Below, one piece after another: positions 9,231 through 18,858 of a DNA stretch of 64,000 nucleotides; the stretch's first letter is position 1, and every line of letters begins with the position of its first letter. The translations under genes and the position numbers were made by a program. Source of the stretch: Gammaproteobacteria bacterium (GTDB lineage Bacteria > Gemmatimonadota > Gemmatimonadetes > Longimicrobiales > Gaopeijiaceae); contig JAPPJO010000038.1 of the NCBI GenBank assembly GCA_028820325.1, forward strand, positions 52,953 to 116,952, written 5' to 3'. The notes beneath the pieces are model-generated. The model saw nothing but the letters and a program-made list of their open reading frames with translations, was not told the origin of the DNA and did not search any database.

Positions 9231-10376
9231 ATGACAATGACTTACGCAACCGTCTTGCTGCTCGCACCATTTCTCGGTGCGAGTCCGGCCTTTGCCCAGA
9301 ACGTCGACGCCGACGCGTGGAACGCCGCCATCTCCCGCTTCGAACAGAAGATGGAGGCGCAGGTGGCGGCCGACGATGTCGGCGGGGTCAGCGCGGCCGT
9401 TGCGAGGGGCAGCGACGTTGTATGGGCCCGGGCCTTCGGTTGGGCCGACCGCGACCGCCGCATCCGGGCCGGGGTGGGCTCCATCTACCGGACGGGCTCC
9501 ATCTCCAAGACCGTCACCGCCGTGGCGATGATGCGGGCGGTGGAGCGGGGCTTCATCGACCTCGACCAGCCGCTGAGCGAGATCTTTCCGGCGACCGCCC
9601 GGTTCCCCGGGGCGATGGCGGGCGCTCCGGCGCCAACCGTGCGTCAGTTCGCAAGCCACACCTCCGGGCTGGTGCGCGAGCCCGATTGGGACATCGCCGC
9701 CTCCGGGCCCATCGGAATCTGGCAGGAGCGCGTCGTCGAATCGATTCCGCTGAGCCGCTTTCAGAACGCGCCGGGAGCGGAGTACTCCTATTCCAACATC
9801 GGCTACGGCACGCTGGGGCTGGCCGTGGCGAGGGCCGTGGGGCGGCCCTTCATGGAGTTCGTCGAAGAGGACGTCTTTCAGCCGCTGGGCATGACCAGTT
9901 CCACCTTCGTCATCGGACCCGAACTCGCGCCCCGGCTGACCGTCGGCTACGTGAACCGGGGCGACGGAAACCCGGACCCGGAGCAGCCGACCCGCGAGCA
10001 CGCCGGCCGCGGCTACAAGGTGCCCAACGGGGGCGTCTACTCGACCGTCGGCGACCTGGCCCGCTTCATGGGCGCGCTGCAGGGAAGGGCATCGCCCGCG
10101 ATCCTCTCCGATGAGAGCGTCGCGGAGATGAGCCGGGTTCACACGCCCGAGGACCCCGACAACGGCTATGGCCTCGGCGTGATGATCCGCACCACGGACG
10201 ACGGAGCCCGGCTCATCGGTCACTCGGGTTCGGTGGCCGGCTACAACGCCTACATGCTCTTCGAGCCGGAGTCGGGGCTCGGCGTGGTGTTGCTCCGCAA
10301 CTACAACCAGGGCCAGGCCAGCCTGGGCGCGGCGGGACAGGAACTCCTCGTGGAGCTGCTGGGAGCGCTGCGCTGA
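9231..10376 (+). CDS. Secreted serine hydrolase, class C beta-lactamase/DD-peptidase fold
   Basis: A 381-residue protein with a signal peptide cleaved after AFAQ. The three active-site motifs of the penicillin-binding-protein-like fold are visible: SxxK (S90-K93 in GSISKT), the Tyr motif YSN in YSYSNIGYG, and the third-strand motif HSGS near the C-terminus. Family members include esterases, D-aminopeptidases and beta-lactamases. ATG 9231 is chosen from the signal peptide; an in-frame ATG at 9189 is possible. The gene lies 61 nt after the amidohydrolase and is probably co-transcribed. It ends 1 nt from the end of the convergent radical SAM gene. Confidence 0.88.
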   Translation: MTMTYATVLLLAPFLGASPAFAQNVDADAWNAAISRFEQKMEAQVAADDVGGVSAAVARGSDVVWARAFGWADRDRRIRAGVGSIYRTGSISKTVTAVAMMRAVERGFIDLDQPLSEIFPATARFPGAMAGAPAPTVRQFASHTSGLVREPDWDIAASGPIGIWQERVVESIPLSRFQNAPGAEYSYSNIGYGTLGLAVARAVGRPFMEFVEEDVFQPLGMTSSTFVIGPELAPRLTVGYVNRGDGNPDPEQPTREHAGRGYKVPNGGVYSTVGDLARFMGALQGRASPAILSDESVAEMSRVHTPEDPDNGYGLGVMIRTTDDGARLIGHSGSVAGYNAYMLFEPESGLGVVLLRNYNQGQASLGAAGQELLVELLGALR

Positions 10377-10377
10377 G

Positions 10378-11457
10378 TCAGCCCGCGTCGAACAGGCGCA
10401 TCTGACCGCCCCGCTCGGGCCTGCGGAACCCGTCGGTCGCCAGCTCGTACGATCGCCGCTTCAGCCCGAGCTTGCGGCAACTGACCCGGAAGAGGTTGCC
10501 CAGATGCTCGGCGAAGGGGCCCCTCCCTCGCCCACGCCGCCCGAAACGGGAGTCGTAGAGCCTCCCGCCGTGCGCTTCCCTGAGCCGGCCGAGCACCTTC
10601 TTGCGCCGGTCAGGGAAGTGCTGCTCGAGCCATTCGGCGAACAGTTCCTTCACTCCGAGAGGGAGCCGCAGCATCATCACCCCCGCGTGCGAAGCGCCAG
10701 CCTCGCGCGCAGCGCCGAGAATCTCCGGAAGCTCGTGGTCGTTCAGTCCCGGGATCAGCGGGGCCACGTTGACCCCCACGGGGACTCCGGCGTCCGCCAG
10801 TGCCCGCACCGCCGCCAGCCTGCGGGCGGGAATCGAGGTTCTCGGTTCCATCACCCGGCGGAGATCCTTGCGCAGCGTCGTGATCGACAGCGTAACCATC
10901 GCCGTCCCATGCTCCGCCATGCGCGAGAGGATGTCGACGTCCCTCGCCACCAGGTAGTTCTTCGTGACGATCGACACCGGATGCCGGCACTCGAGCAGCA
11001 CCTCCAGGCAGGCGCGCGTGATTCCCAGCCGGCGCTCCACCGGCTGGTACGGGTCGGTGACGCCGCTGAGCGCGAGCGTCTGAGGCGTCCAGGCGCGCGC
11101 GGACAACGCCCTTTTGAGCAGCTCCGCGGCATCGGGCTTGACCATGATCCGGCTCTCGAAGTCGAGCCCCGCGGAGAACCCCAGGTACTCGTGGGTGGGC
11201 CTGGCGTAGCAGTAGCTGCACCCGTGCTCGCACCCCCGGTAGGGATTGAGGCTGACCGCAAAGCCCAGGTCCGGACTCGAATTGTGCGAGATGACGCTGC
11301 GCGACCGGTCGATGAAGAATCGGGTCTTGCGGGGCTTTTCGCCCTCACCACCGAACTCCGCTTCCGGCTCCAGATGAAGCCGCTCGAAGCGGTTTGGCAG
11401 GTCGTGCGAGGCTCCACGGCCTCTGACAGGCAGTCGCATGGGGGTTTGCTCTTCCAT
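10378..11457 (-). CDS. PA0069/Rv2578c-type radical SAM protein
   Basis: This 359-residue radical SAM protein carries the cluster motif C-x3-C-x2-C in GCEHGCSYCYARPTHEY, characteristic of the spore-photoproduct-lyase-like PA0069 family. The family function is not well established; a role in DNA or nucleotide repair is often suggested from its similarity to SplB. Conserved downstream elements (SGVTDPYQPVE, TKNYLVARD, VNVAPLIPGLND) are in the expected order, and the C-terminal arginine-rich segment is typical. It converges on the serine hydrolase with a 1-nt gap and diverges from the next amidohydrolase across 225 nt. Confidence 0.9.
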   Translation of the reverse strand: MEEQTPMRLPVRGRGASHDLPNRFERLHLEPEAEFGGEGEKPRKTRFFIDRSRSVISHNSSPDLGFAVSLNPYRGCEHGCSYCYARPTHEYLGFSAGLDFESRIMVKPDAAELLKRALSARAWTPQTLALSGVTDPYQPVERRLGITRACLEVLLECRHPVSIVTKNYLVARDVDILSRMAEHGTAMVTLSITTLRKDLRRVMEPRTSIPARRLAAVRALADAGVPVGVNVAPLIPGLNDHELPEILGAAREAGASHAGVMMLRLPLGVKELFAEWLEQHFPDRRKKVLGRLREAHGGRLYDSRFGRRGRGRGPFAEHLGNLFRVSCRKLGLKRRSYELATDGFRRPERGGQMRLFDAG

Positions 11458-11682
11458 CAGGGTCCCGGAGCCGGGAAGTTGTCACGGACTCGGGTGAGGG
11501 TTCGGGGAATATTCGGTGTTTATTCGGTAACATGACCGGCCGTAGTCGCGCAAGGGTGGCGCGGAGGCGCGCGCGGGCGGTGTCGCAAGTCCGGCGGCGG
11601 CGGTATGCTGGACGCTCGGGCGCCGCACTCGCCCTGAGAGCCACGCCCGCGTTAAGCAGCAAGCAGCGGAGGAGTCGATCCC

Positions 11683-13023
11683 ATGCAGAAACCGCGTCCA
11701 CCGGGAGCGCTCGCGGCAGGTGCTCTGATCCTTGGCCTCGCTCTTCCGGGCCTCGTTTCGCCCCACCCGGCCAGCGCGCAGGACGGAACGGTGGCCCTGG
11801 TGGGCGGGATGCTGCTGGACGGGTACGAGACGCCTCCCATCCATCACGCGGCGGTCGTCATCGAGGGCAACCGGATCGTCGCAGTGGGACCGGCGACGGA
11901 GGTCGAGATCCCCACCGGCGCCGAGATCATCAGCACGGAGGGCATGACCATGCTCCCCGGGCTGGTCGACCTGCACGTCCACCTGATGATCCTCGGCCAT
12001 GGGGAGTACTCCGAGTGGTGGCCCATCCTCGACAAGGCCCGCGAGGAGATGATGGCCATCTCGGCGAAGCAGCTCCTGATGGCGGGGGTCACCACGGCTG
12101 TGGATCTTGGCGCGCCGATGGAGATCCTTAACGTGCGGGACGACATCAACGAAGACCGCCTCCCGGGTCCGCGCATGCTGGTCAGCGGCCCCTGGATCAC
12201 GCGCGCCGGGCGGCAGTGGCCGGACTGGTTCCAGCGTCGCATCGCATCCCCGGCGGAGGCCGCCGAGCAGACGAACGACCTCATCGACGCCGGAGTCGAC
12301 GTCATCAAGATCTGGGCGGGGATGACCGAAGACGACATGCGGGCGGTCGTAGAGGCCGCACATCGGCGGGGGGTCGAGGTCCACACCCATCTCTATGCGC
12401 CGGAGGACATGTGGGCGGCCATCCGGGCCGGCACCGACGTCATCCAGCACGCGGGTTCGGGCGGCAACCCGCCCTACAGCGACGATCTCATCGCCGAGGT
12501 GGCGCACCGCGGTATCCCCGTGGTCCAGACCATCGCCCATCGCATCTGGGTCTATCCCGCGACCCTCGAGTTTCCGGAGCGGCTGCAGGATCGCAGGCTG
12601 AAGGAGGATCTGCCGCCCGACCTGTACCGGGAGTTCCAGCGTTCCTTCGAGGACTTCCACCGGAATTCGTATTTCCGGACGACTCCCCGCCAGATCCGCA
12701 ACTCGGAGATTGCGGCGCGGCAGTTCATCGAAGGAGGCGCGGTGATCGCCATGGGCACCGATTCGGGTTCGCCGATGAACTTCCACACGGAGGCCGCGTG
12801 GCGGGAGATTTCCGCTCTGGTGGACTCGGGAATGACGCCGCTCGCCGCGATCTCCGCCTCGACCAAGACGGGGGCCGAGGTCATCGGCCGGGGCAGGGAT
12901 CTGGGCACGATAGAGCCGGGCAAGCTCGCCGACATCATCGTCGTGGAGGGGAATCCGCTCTTCGACATCAACGTCCTCGGCTATGTGCGGATGGTTGTCA
13001 AGGACGGCGTGAGGTACAAATGA
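11683..13023 (+). CDS. Secreted amidohydrolase
   Basis: A 446-residue enzyme with a signal peptide ending in ASAQ. The AGCGGAGGAG ribosome-binding region lies just upstream of ATG 11683. Metal ligands are seen in LVDLHVHLM (HxH), IKIWAG (lysine), EVHTHLYA, VIQHAGSGG and MGTDSGSP. The layout is that of the binuclear amidohydrolase group containing Xaa-Pro/Xaa-Arg dipeptidases. It starts a run of same-strand genes with short spacers and is followed after 62 nt by a related amidohydrolase, from which it is clearly diverged. The substrate is not known. Confidence 0.9.
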   Translation: MQKPRPPGALAAGALILGLALPGLVSPHPASAQDGTVALVGGMLLDGYETPPIHHAAVVIEGNRIVAVGPATEVEIPTGAEIISTEGMTMLPGLVDLHVHLMILGHGEYSEWWPILDKAREEMMAISAKQLLMAGVTTAVDLGAPMEILNVRDDINEDRLPGPRMLVSGPWITRAGRQWPDWFQRRIASPAEAAEQTNDLIDAGVDVIKIWAGMTEDDMRAVVEAAHRRGVEVHTHLYAPEDMWAAIRAGTDVIQHAGSGGNPPYSDDLIAEVAHRGIPVVQTIAHRIWVYPATLEFPERLQDRRLKEDLPPDLYREFQRSFEDFHRNSYFRTTPRQIRNSEIAARQFIEGGAVIAMGTDSGSPMNFHTEAAWREISALVDSGMTPLAAISASTKTGAEVIGRGRDLGTIEPGKLADIIVVEGNPLFDINVLGYVRMVVKDGVRYK

Positions 13024-13085
13024 CTGCAGACGTTGCGGAGCGGCCGGCAAATCGCAGGCCGAACAGACTACCGGGGAGGGAGGGC

Positions 13086-14513
13086 ATGAAGCGCACACGA
13101 CGGCTTGGCAGGGCGACGGCGATCCAGAAGGGCCATCCGCTGGAGCGGCCCGGCGCGACGCGCGCGCGAGCCCGATTCCTCCTGCTCTCGGCGGTTTCCT
13201 GGGCCGTGATGGCCTCCGGCCTCGACGCCCAGCGCGTCACCCTCCCCGACACTACCGAGGTGACGGCCATCGTCGCCGGACGCCTCATCGACGGCGTGGA
13301 CGGAAACGTGCGCGAGAACGTCACCATCCTCGTGCGCGGCACCCGCCTGGAAGCCGTGGGCGCGGACGTCGCCGTGCCCGCGGGCGCGATCCGCATCGAC
13401 CTCTCCGACCACACCGTGATGCCCGGCTTCATCGACCTGCACACGCACATCACCAGCGACCCCGGGGGCAGCCGGGAGAGTGGCTTACGTCGCTGGCCGG
13501 GGCACCTGGCCATCGCCGGCGTCATGAACGCCAGGATCACCCTGGAGGCGGGCTTCACCACCATCCGCAACGTCGGCAGCGACGACTTCGCCGACGTGGC
13601 GCTGCGCGATGCCATCAACGCGGGCATGGTGCCGGGCCCGCGCATCTACACGGCCGTGCACTCCCTCGGCATCACGGGCGGACACTGCGACAACAACGGC
13701 TATCGTCCGGACATCTTCGAGGAGCCGGGCGTCGAGGAAGGCATCGCCCAAGGGATCGAGCGCGTGCGCGAGGCGGTGAACTACCAGATCAAGTATGGCG
13801 CCGACGTCATCAAGTTCTGCGCCACCGGCGGCGTCCTGTCGTTGGGCACCGCAGTCGGCGTGCAGCAATACACCGAGGAAGAGATGGTCGTCCTGGTGCA
13901 GACCGCCAACATGGCCGAGCGTACGGTGGCTGCCCACGCTCACGGCCTGGACGGGATCAAGGCCGCCGTTCGCGCCGGCGTCACCTCCATCGAGCACGGG
14001 TCCATGCTCGACGACGAAACCGTCCGGCTCATGGCCGAACACGGCACCTACCTGGTGCCCACCATGATGGCCTTCGAAGACGTTCGCCAGCGGGCGCTGG
14101 CGGGGACGCTCGGCGGGCTGCCCGGCCTGAAGGCGATCGAGATCTACCCGTATTTCCGCGAATCCATTCAGATGGCGGTGCGGGCGGGCGTGAAGATCGG
14201 ATTCGGAACCGACGCGGGGGTCTTCCCGCACGGCGAGAACGCGGGGGAGTTCCGCCTGCTGGTGGACGCGGGCATGTCGCCGACGGACGCGATTCTCGCC
14301 GCGACCCGCGAGGCGGCGATCGTGTTGAATCGCACGGAGGAACTGGGCAGCGTGGAGGCGGGCAAGGTTGCGGACCTGGTGGCCGTGCGCGGAGATCCGC
14401 TGGAGGACATCGATCTGCTGCGGAACATCGACTTCGTCATGAAGGACGGCGTGGTCTACAAGCAGGACGGACGCGGCGCGAGGCGTCCCGCGACGGATGG
14501 GGGAGGTTCCTAG
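13086..14513 (+). CDS. Secreted amidohydrolase (Xaa-Pro dipeptidase-like)
   Basis: A 475-residue member of the same superfamily as its upstream neighbour. ATG 13086 follows a GGGGAGGGAGGG purine run. The N-terminus has a long basic stretch before the hydrophobic segment, so a downstream start is conceivable. Metal-binding positions: FIDLHTHIT (HxH), VIKFCATGG (lysine), VAAHAHG, SIEHGSML and GFGTDAG. These match the cyclic-imide/Xaa-Pro dipeptidase group. The C-terminus returns to the beta-sandwich with a typical VEAGKVADLVAV segment. It probably acts in the periplasm with the other exported hydrolases of the run. Confidence 0.9.
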   Translation: MKRTRRLGRATAIQKGHPLERPGATRARARFLLLSAVSWAVMASGLDAQRVTLPDTTEVTAIVAGRLIDGVDGNVRENVTILVRGTRLEAVGADVAVPAGAIRIDLSDHTVMPGFIDLHTHITSDPGGSRESGLRRWPGHLAIAGVMNARITLEAGFTTIRNVGSDDFADVALRDAINAGMVPGPRIYTAVHSLGITGGHCDNNGYRPDIFEEPGVEEGIAQGIERVREAVNYQIKYGADVIKFCATGGVLSLGTAVGVQQYTEEEMVVLVQTANMAERTVAAHAHGLDGIKAAVRAGVTSIEHGSMLDDETVRLMAEHGTYLVPTMMAFEDVRQRALAGTLGGLPGLKAIEIYPYFRESIQMAVRAGVKIGFGTDAGVFPHGENAGEFRLLVDAGMSPTDAILAATREAAIVLNRTEELGSVEAGKVADLVAVRGDPLEDIDLLRNIDFVMKDGVVYKQDGRGARRPATDGGGS

Positions 14514-14573
14514 AGAGGGGCCCCTTTCCGGCAGCCCGACACAATTCACAATCTGACGAGGAACGGTGAGACC

Positions 14574-15713
14574 ATGACGACCAATCGACGCGACTTCCTC
14601 CGGATGTCGGCCCTGGCCGGCAGCGGACTGGGCCTCGGGCTCGGATACCCGGCCTCGCTGAACGGGCATGGGCTCGAAGCGGTCCAGCTGCCGCGCAGGG
14701 CTTCCCGCATCCTCCTTCTCGGAGGCACGGGGTTCATCGGCCCCTGGCAGGTGAACCGCATCCTGTCGCAGGGCCACGAGCTCACTCTGTTCAACCGCGG
14801 CCGCAGCCAGCCGCGCATGTTCCAGGACCAGTTCGCCGGGCTGGAAAACCTGATCGGCGACCGCGACGGCGACCTTTCGTCCCTGGAGGGCAACCGCACC
14901 TGGGACGTCGTCATCGACAACTCCGGCTACACGCCCGACCAGGTTCGCGCCACCGCCCGCCTGCTGGTGGACCGGACGGATCAGTATCTCTTCATCTCCA
15001 CGCAGGCCGCCTACATGTCGCGGGTGGAGATCGGCATCGACGAGGATGCCCCGGTGGGCCAGGCGGACCTGCCGATGGAGGAATGGGAAGGCTACGGGCC
15101 GATGAAGGCGCTGGCGGAACAGGAGCTGCAGTCCGCCTTCGGGGATCGCTGCACCATCGTTCGCCCCGGCCTGGTGGCCGGCCCCGGAGACCGCAGCGAC
15201 CGCTTCACCTACTGGTGCGCGCGCATGGACCGGGGCGGGGAAGTGCTCGCCCCCAACACCCCCATGGATCCCGTCCAGTACATCGACGTGCGCGACCTGG
15301 CCGAGTTCATGGTCCATCTTCTGGAACAGGAGACGAGAGGCGTCTACAACGTGATCGGACCGGAGGGCGACCTGCACATGGAGGAGTTCCTCTACGGGAT
15401 CAAGGCGGTGACGTCGACGCCCTCGAACCTCACGTTCGTGACCCTCGACTTCCTGCGGGAGCAGGGAGTGCAGCCCTGGAGCGACCTGCCGGTCTGGCAG
15501 CCGCCCGTGGGACCGACCGCGGGCTTCGCGCGCATGAGCCGCGCCCGCGGCATGGCTGCCGGCCTGCGCTATCGGCCGCTCGCGGTCACCGCGGCCGAAA
15601 CGCTCGAGTGGTGGAAGCAGCTTCCCGAGGAGGACCGGACGCCCATGCGCTCGGGCCTCGCCCCCGAGCGAGAAGCCGAGGTGCTCGCGGCCTGGCGCCG
15701 GAGGTCCGGCTAG
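14574..15713 (+). CDS. Tat-exported NAD-dependent epimerase/dehydratase-like protein
   Basis: A 379-residue short-chain-dehydrogenase-type protein. The N-terminus is a twin-arginine signal (TNRRDFLRMSALAG), so a folded, cofactor-loaded protein is exported. The Rossmann glycine motif LLGGTGFIG follows at about residue 46, then a conserved dinucleotide-binding fold. The YxxxK region appears as YGPMKALAEQ, in the extended-SDR position. Export of an extended SDR through Tat is uncommon but known in environmental Bacteroidota and Gemmatimonadota. The substrate may be a nucleotide-free sugar or an isoflavone-like compound; this cannot be resolved here. Confidence 0.85.
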   Translation: MTTNRRDFLRMSALAGSGLGLGLGYPASLNGHGLEAVQLPRRASRILLLGGTGFIGPWQVNRILSQGHELTLFNRGRSQPRMFQDQFAGLENLIGDRDGDLSSLEGNRTWDVVIDNSGYTPDQVRATARLLVDRTDQYLFISTQAAYMSRVEIGIDEDAPVGQADLPMEEWEGYGPMKALAEQELQSAFGDRCTIVRPGLVAGPGDRSDRFTYWCARMDRGGEVLAPNTPMDPVQYIDVRDLAEFMVHLLEQETRGVYNVIGPEGDLHMEEFLYGIKAVTSTPSNLTFVTLDFLREQGVQPWSDLPVWQPPVGPTAGFARMSRARGMAAGLRYRPLAVTAAETLEWWKQLPEEDRTPMRSGLAPEREAEVLAAWRRRSG

Positions 15714-15909
15714 CGGGCGCGCGCAGAGCTCTCGCGATGCCTCGATGGGCCCGCCGCCGGTCTGCGCACTCGCGCGAAAGAAGCTACCGGCCGCGAGAGC
15801 GTGCGGCCAGCCGGGAATTGCTTGCGTGGCATCGGGCCGTCGGTTACGGTGCCGATGCATGCGCCCCGGTCACGCCCTGACCGCAGTCCTGCAAATCCCG
15901 GAGGCATCG

Positions 15910-16785
15910 ATGACCCGGTTTGTGAAGCTGTTCGCCCTCGGTCTGCTCCTTCTCCCGAACGTGGTCGGCGCGCAGCAGGCGCCTCGCCCCGGGAGCGGCG
16001 GAAACCCGATCGATCCCGACGCCCCGCGTCCGATCGACGCGCTGGAGTCGGTGTGGATCGAGGAACTCACCTTCATGGAGGTCCGCGACGCGATCCGCTC
16101 CGGAAAGACCACCGTCATCGTGCCCACGGGAGGGGTTGAGGAGAACGGCCCCTACCTGGCCGGCGGCAAGCACAACTACATCCTGCAGCAAACCGCCGAG
16201 GCGGTTGCGCGCAAGCTGGGCAACGCGCTGATCGCCCCGATCATCAAGTACGTGCCCGAGGGCGAGATCGACCTGGAACCCGGCACCATCCGCTATCCGG
16301 GCACCATCGGGGTCAGGGTCGAGACCTTCAAGGCCGTGCTCACCGACGTCTCGACCGCCCTGCGGGCCAACGGGTTCGAACACATCGTCCTCATCGGCGA
16401 CAGCGGAGGCAACCAGCAGCCGCAGGTGGAGGTCGCGGAGGAGCTCTCGGCCAAGTGGACCGATGGCAAGACCGGCATCCACCACATCCCCGAGTACTAC
16501 AACTGGGTGGACCGCCAGCAATGGCTGCGCGAAAGGGGCATCAACGAGGTGATGCAGGACCCCGGCCTGCACGACGAGTTCAGCGCCACCTCGATCATGA
16601 TGCTCACCGACCCCACCACCGTTCGCATGGAGCAGCGCATCCGCGCGGGACATTTCTCCATCAACGGCGTCGACCTGGCCCCCATACCCCGCACCCTGGC
16701 CCTCGGAAGCGAGCTCGTGGACTGGATCGCCGATCTCACCGTGGCCGCCATCCACGAGGCGACCGGGGAGACGGACGGAAGCTGA
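15910..16785 (+). CDS. Creatininase-family protein with altered metal ligands, exported
   Basis: A 291-residue protein with a signal peptide ending in VGAQQ. GGAGG at about 15899 precedes ATG 15910. The fold-defining stretch VPTGGVEENGPYLAGGKHN aligns with the creatininase motif (Glu-x-His-Gly-Pro-His ... Asp), but the first His is Asn, the second His is Tyr and the Asp is His. The usual HGGN is SGGN. Creatininase amidohydrolases use these residues to bind two metals, so this subgroup either binds metal differently or has another activity. Context (CocE and amidohydrolase neighbours) suggests hydrolysis of an amide. Confidence 0.8.
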   Translation: MTRFVKLFALGLLLLPNVVGAQQAPRPGSGGNPIDPDAPRPIDALESVWIEELTFMEVRDAIRSGKTTVIVPTGGVEENGPYLAGGKHNYILQQTAEAVARKLGNALIAPIIKYVPEGEIDLEPGTIRYPGTIGVRVETFKAVLTDVSTALRANGFEHIVLIGDSGGNQQPQVEVAEELSAKWTDGKTGIHHIPEYYNWVDRQQWLRERGINEVMQDPGLHDEFSATSIMMLTDPTTVRMEQRIRAGHFSINGVDLAPIPRTLALGSELVDWIADLTVAAIHEATGETDGS

Positions 16786-16903
16786 TGTCCGCCGGCTCGG
16801 CCTCGGCCGGACCGGTACCCACAGACACGCGTTCGCAGATCCCCTCGGACATGCGTTCGCAAGCCAGGCGGAAGGGAATACCACCCCTCTAAAGGAGATC
16901 TTC

Positions 16904-18688
16904 ATGGAGTCGCGCACCGCCACCCGAATCTTCGCAGCCGGCATCGTCCTGATGCTCTCCGTGTACGCGCCGCCGCTGGAGGCGCAGGAGCTCCACTCGG
17001 GTGAATTCCGGGCGGGCGAGACCGCGATCGTCCAGCACAACCTCATGGTGCCCATGCGGGACGGCACGCTCCTGTCGACGGACGTATACCGGCCGGCCGC
17101 GCCGGGCCGCTATCCGGCGCTGCTGATCCGCGACCCCTACGTCAACGGCTCCGACGCCGCCTCGTGGGAGATGGGCTTGCGCTGGGCGGAGCGGGGATAC
17201 GTGTACGTCCACCAGAACGTGCGCGGCCGCTTCGACTCCGAGGGGAGCTGGTATCCCTATCTGGCCGAAGCCAACGACAGCCACGACACGCAGAACTGGA
17301 TCGGCCGGCAGGAGTGGTCGGACGGGCAGGTGGGCACCCACGGTAACTCCTACCTCGCCACCACGCAGTGGAAGGGCGCGGAGTTCCGGTCGCCCTACCT
17401 GAAGGCGATGGCCCCGCGGGTGACCCCGTTCAACTACTACTTCGACACCGCCTATCCGGGCGGGGCGCTCGCGCTGGGCTCGCGCATCGGCTGGGCCTCG
17501 GGGATGGGCGGTCGCACCGGCCAGGCGGGCAACCCCGACTGGGACCAGGTGCTCTGGACCATGCCGCTGCTGGAGATGGGCGCGGCGACGGGGCAGGACA
17601 ATCCCTGGTGGCGCGACTTCGTGATGCACCCGACCTACGACGCCTACTGGGAAGTGCTCGATTCCGAAGCCCGGCTGGAGGAATTCGCGGCAGCCTCGCT
17701 CAATATCGGCGGATGGTACGACGTCTTCCTGGACGGCACCCTGGTCAGCTACACGGGCATGGTCGAGAAGGGACGCACCGAGTACGCGCGCGAGAACCAG
17801 AAGCTGCTCATCGGCCCCTGGCCCCACGCCAGCGTCCCCAACTTCGTCTATGACGGCATCGATTTCGGGCCGGACGCCACCGTGGACTTCGACAGCCTGC
17901 ACGTGAAGTGGTTCGACGCCCTGCTCAAGGGGGTCGACAACGGCTATCTGGATGAACCGCCCGTGCGGATCTTCATCATGGGCGAAAACGTCTGGCGCTC
18001 CGAGAACGAGTGGCCCATCGCCCGCACGCAGTACACGAACTACTACTTCCACAGCGGCGGCGGTGCGAACGGCTCAGCAGGCGACGGCACCCTGACCACG
18101 GAGATGCCGGGAGCGTCCGATCCGGTCGACGAGTTCGTGTTCGACCCCATGAACCCGGTTCCGACGCGCGGCGGCAACCTCATGTTCGGGCCCACGCCTC
18201 CCGGGCCCTTCGACCGGGCGGACATCGCGGAGCGCGACGACATCCTGGTGTTCACCACGCCGCCCCTCGAGGAGGCGGTGGAGGTCACGGGTCCGATCAC
18301 GGCCACCGTCTACGCGTCGAGTTCCGCGACCGACACCGACTTCACGGCGATGCTGGTCGACGTCCATCCGGACGGAAAGGAAATCAACATCGCGGACGGC
18401 ATCCTGCGCGCGCGGTATCACGGCAACCCGGACTTCACGGACTTCGAGCTGCTGGAGCCTGGGACCGTGTACGAGTTCAACATCGACCTGTGGGCCAGCA
18501 GCAACCTCTTCAGGGAAGGCCACCGGATCCGGGTCGAGATCTCGAGCAGCAACTTCCCGAAGTACGACCGCAATCCGAACACCGGCGGCCCGGTCCACCT
18601 GGAAACGGAGGTCCAGACCGCCAATCAGACGGTCTACCATAACGCCCGGTATCCGTCGCACATCACGCTGCCGGTCATTCCCCGGTAG
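16904..18688 (+). CDS. CocE/NonD family hydrolase (S15-like), secreted
   Basis: A 594-residue alpha/beta hydrolase. AAAGGAG lies just upstream of ATG 16904, and a signal peptide ends in LEAQ. The N-terminal half has the family segment MRDGTLLSTDVYRP and the nucleophile elbow GTHGNSYLA, where Ser replaces the usual position within GxSYxG. The catalytic-acid and His regions (GGWYDVF, GPWPHASVP) are in order. The C-terminal third is the jelly-roll X-Pro dipeptidyl-peptidase domain. Family members hydrolyse esters (cocaine, glutaryl-7-ACA) or X-Pro peptides. It closes the hydrolase run. Confidence 0.9.
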   Translation: MESRTATRIFAAGIVLMLSVYAPPLEAQELHSGEFRAGETAIVQHNLMVPMRDGTLLSTDVYRPAAPGRYPALLIRDPYVNGSDAASWEMGLRWAERGYVYVHQNVRGRFDSEGSWYPYLAEANDSHDTQNWIGRQEWSDGQVGTHGNSYLATTQWKGAEFRSPYLKAMAPRVTPFNYYFDTAYPGGALALGSRIGWASGMGGRTGQAGNPDWDQVLWTMPLLEMGAATGQDNPWWRDFVMHPTYDAYWEVLDSEARLEEFAAASLNIGGWYDVFLDGTLVSYTGMVEKGRTEYARENQKLLIGPWPHASVPNFVYDGIDFGPDATVDFDSLHVKWFDALLKGVDNGYLDEPPVRIFIMGENVWRSENEWPIARTQYTNYYFHSGGGANGSAGDGTLTTEMPGASDPVDEFVFDPMNPVPTRGGNLMFGPTPPGPFDRADIAERDDILVFTTPPLEEAVEVTGPITATVYASSSATDTDFTAMLVDVHPDGKEINIADGILRARYHGNPDFTDFELLEPGTVYEFNIDLWASSNLFREGHRIRVEISSSNFPKYDRNPNTGGPVHLETEVQTANQTVYHNARYPSHITLPVIPR

Positions 18689-18858
18689 GGGTCCGGCGCA
18701 GCTGGCGCCGCGGAACGGGATTTGCTGCTGAGGCCGGTTCACCGCGCTTGCGAGCACGAAGACCCGGGGCGTAGGTTGAACCGGTGCTATGTCCGGGCCC
18801 CGTGTGTCCCGGCGGCGCCAGTGCGTCCCCGCGCAGCGGCCTGCAGGCGGAGGTGTTT

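Noticed and set aside
13485..15860. 791-residue minus-strand ORF opposite the amidohydrolase and epimerase genes
   Set aside because: Its composition (His, Arg, Gly, Asp-rich, no domain) is that of an antisense shadow; the plus-strand genes have motifs, signals and ribosome-binding sites.
15714..15909. Possible small gene between the epimerase and creatininase-like genes
   Set aside because: The only open frame runs into the creatininase-like gene without a ribosome-binding site or protein-like composition.
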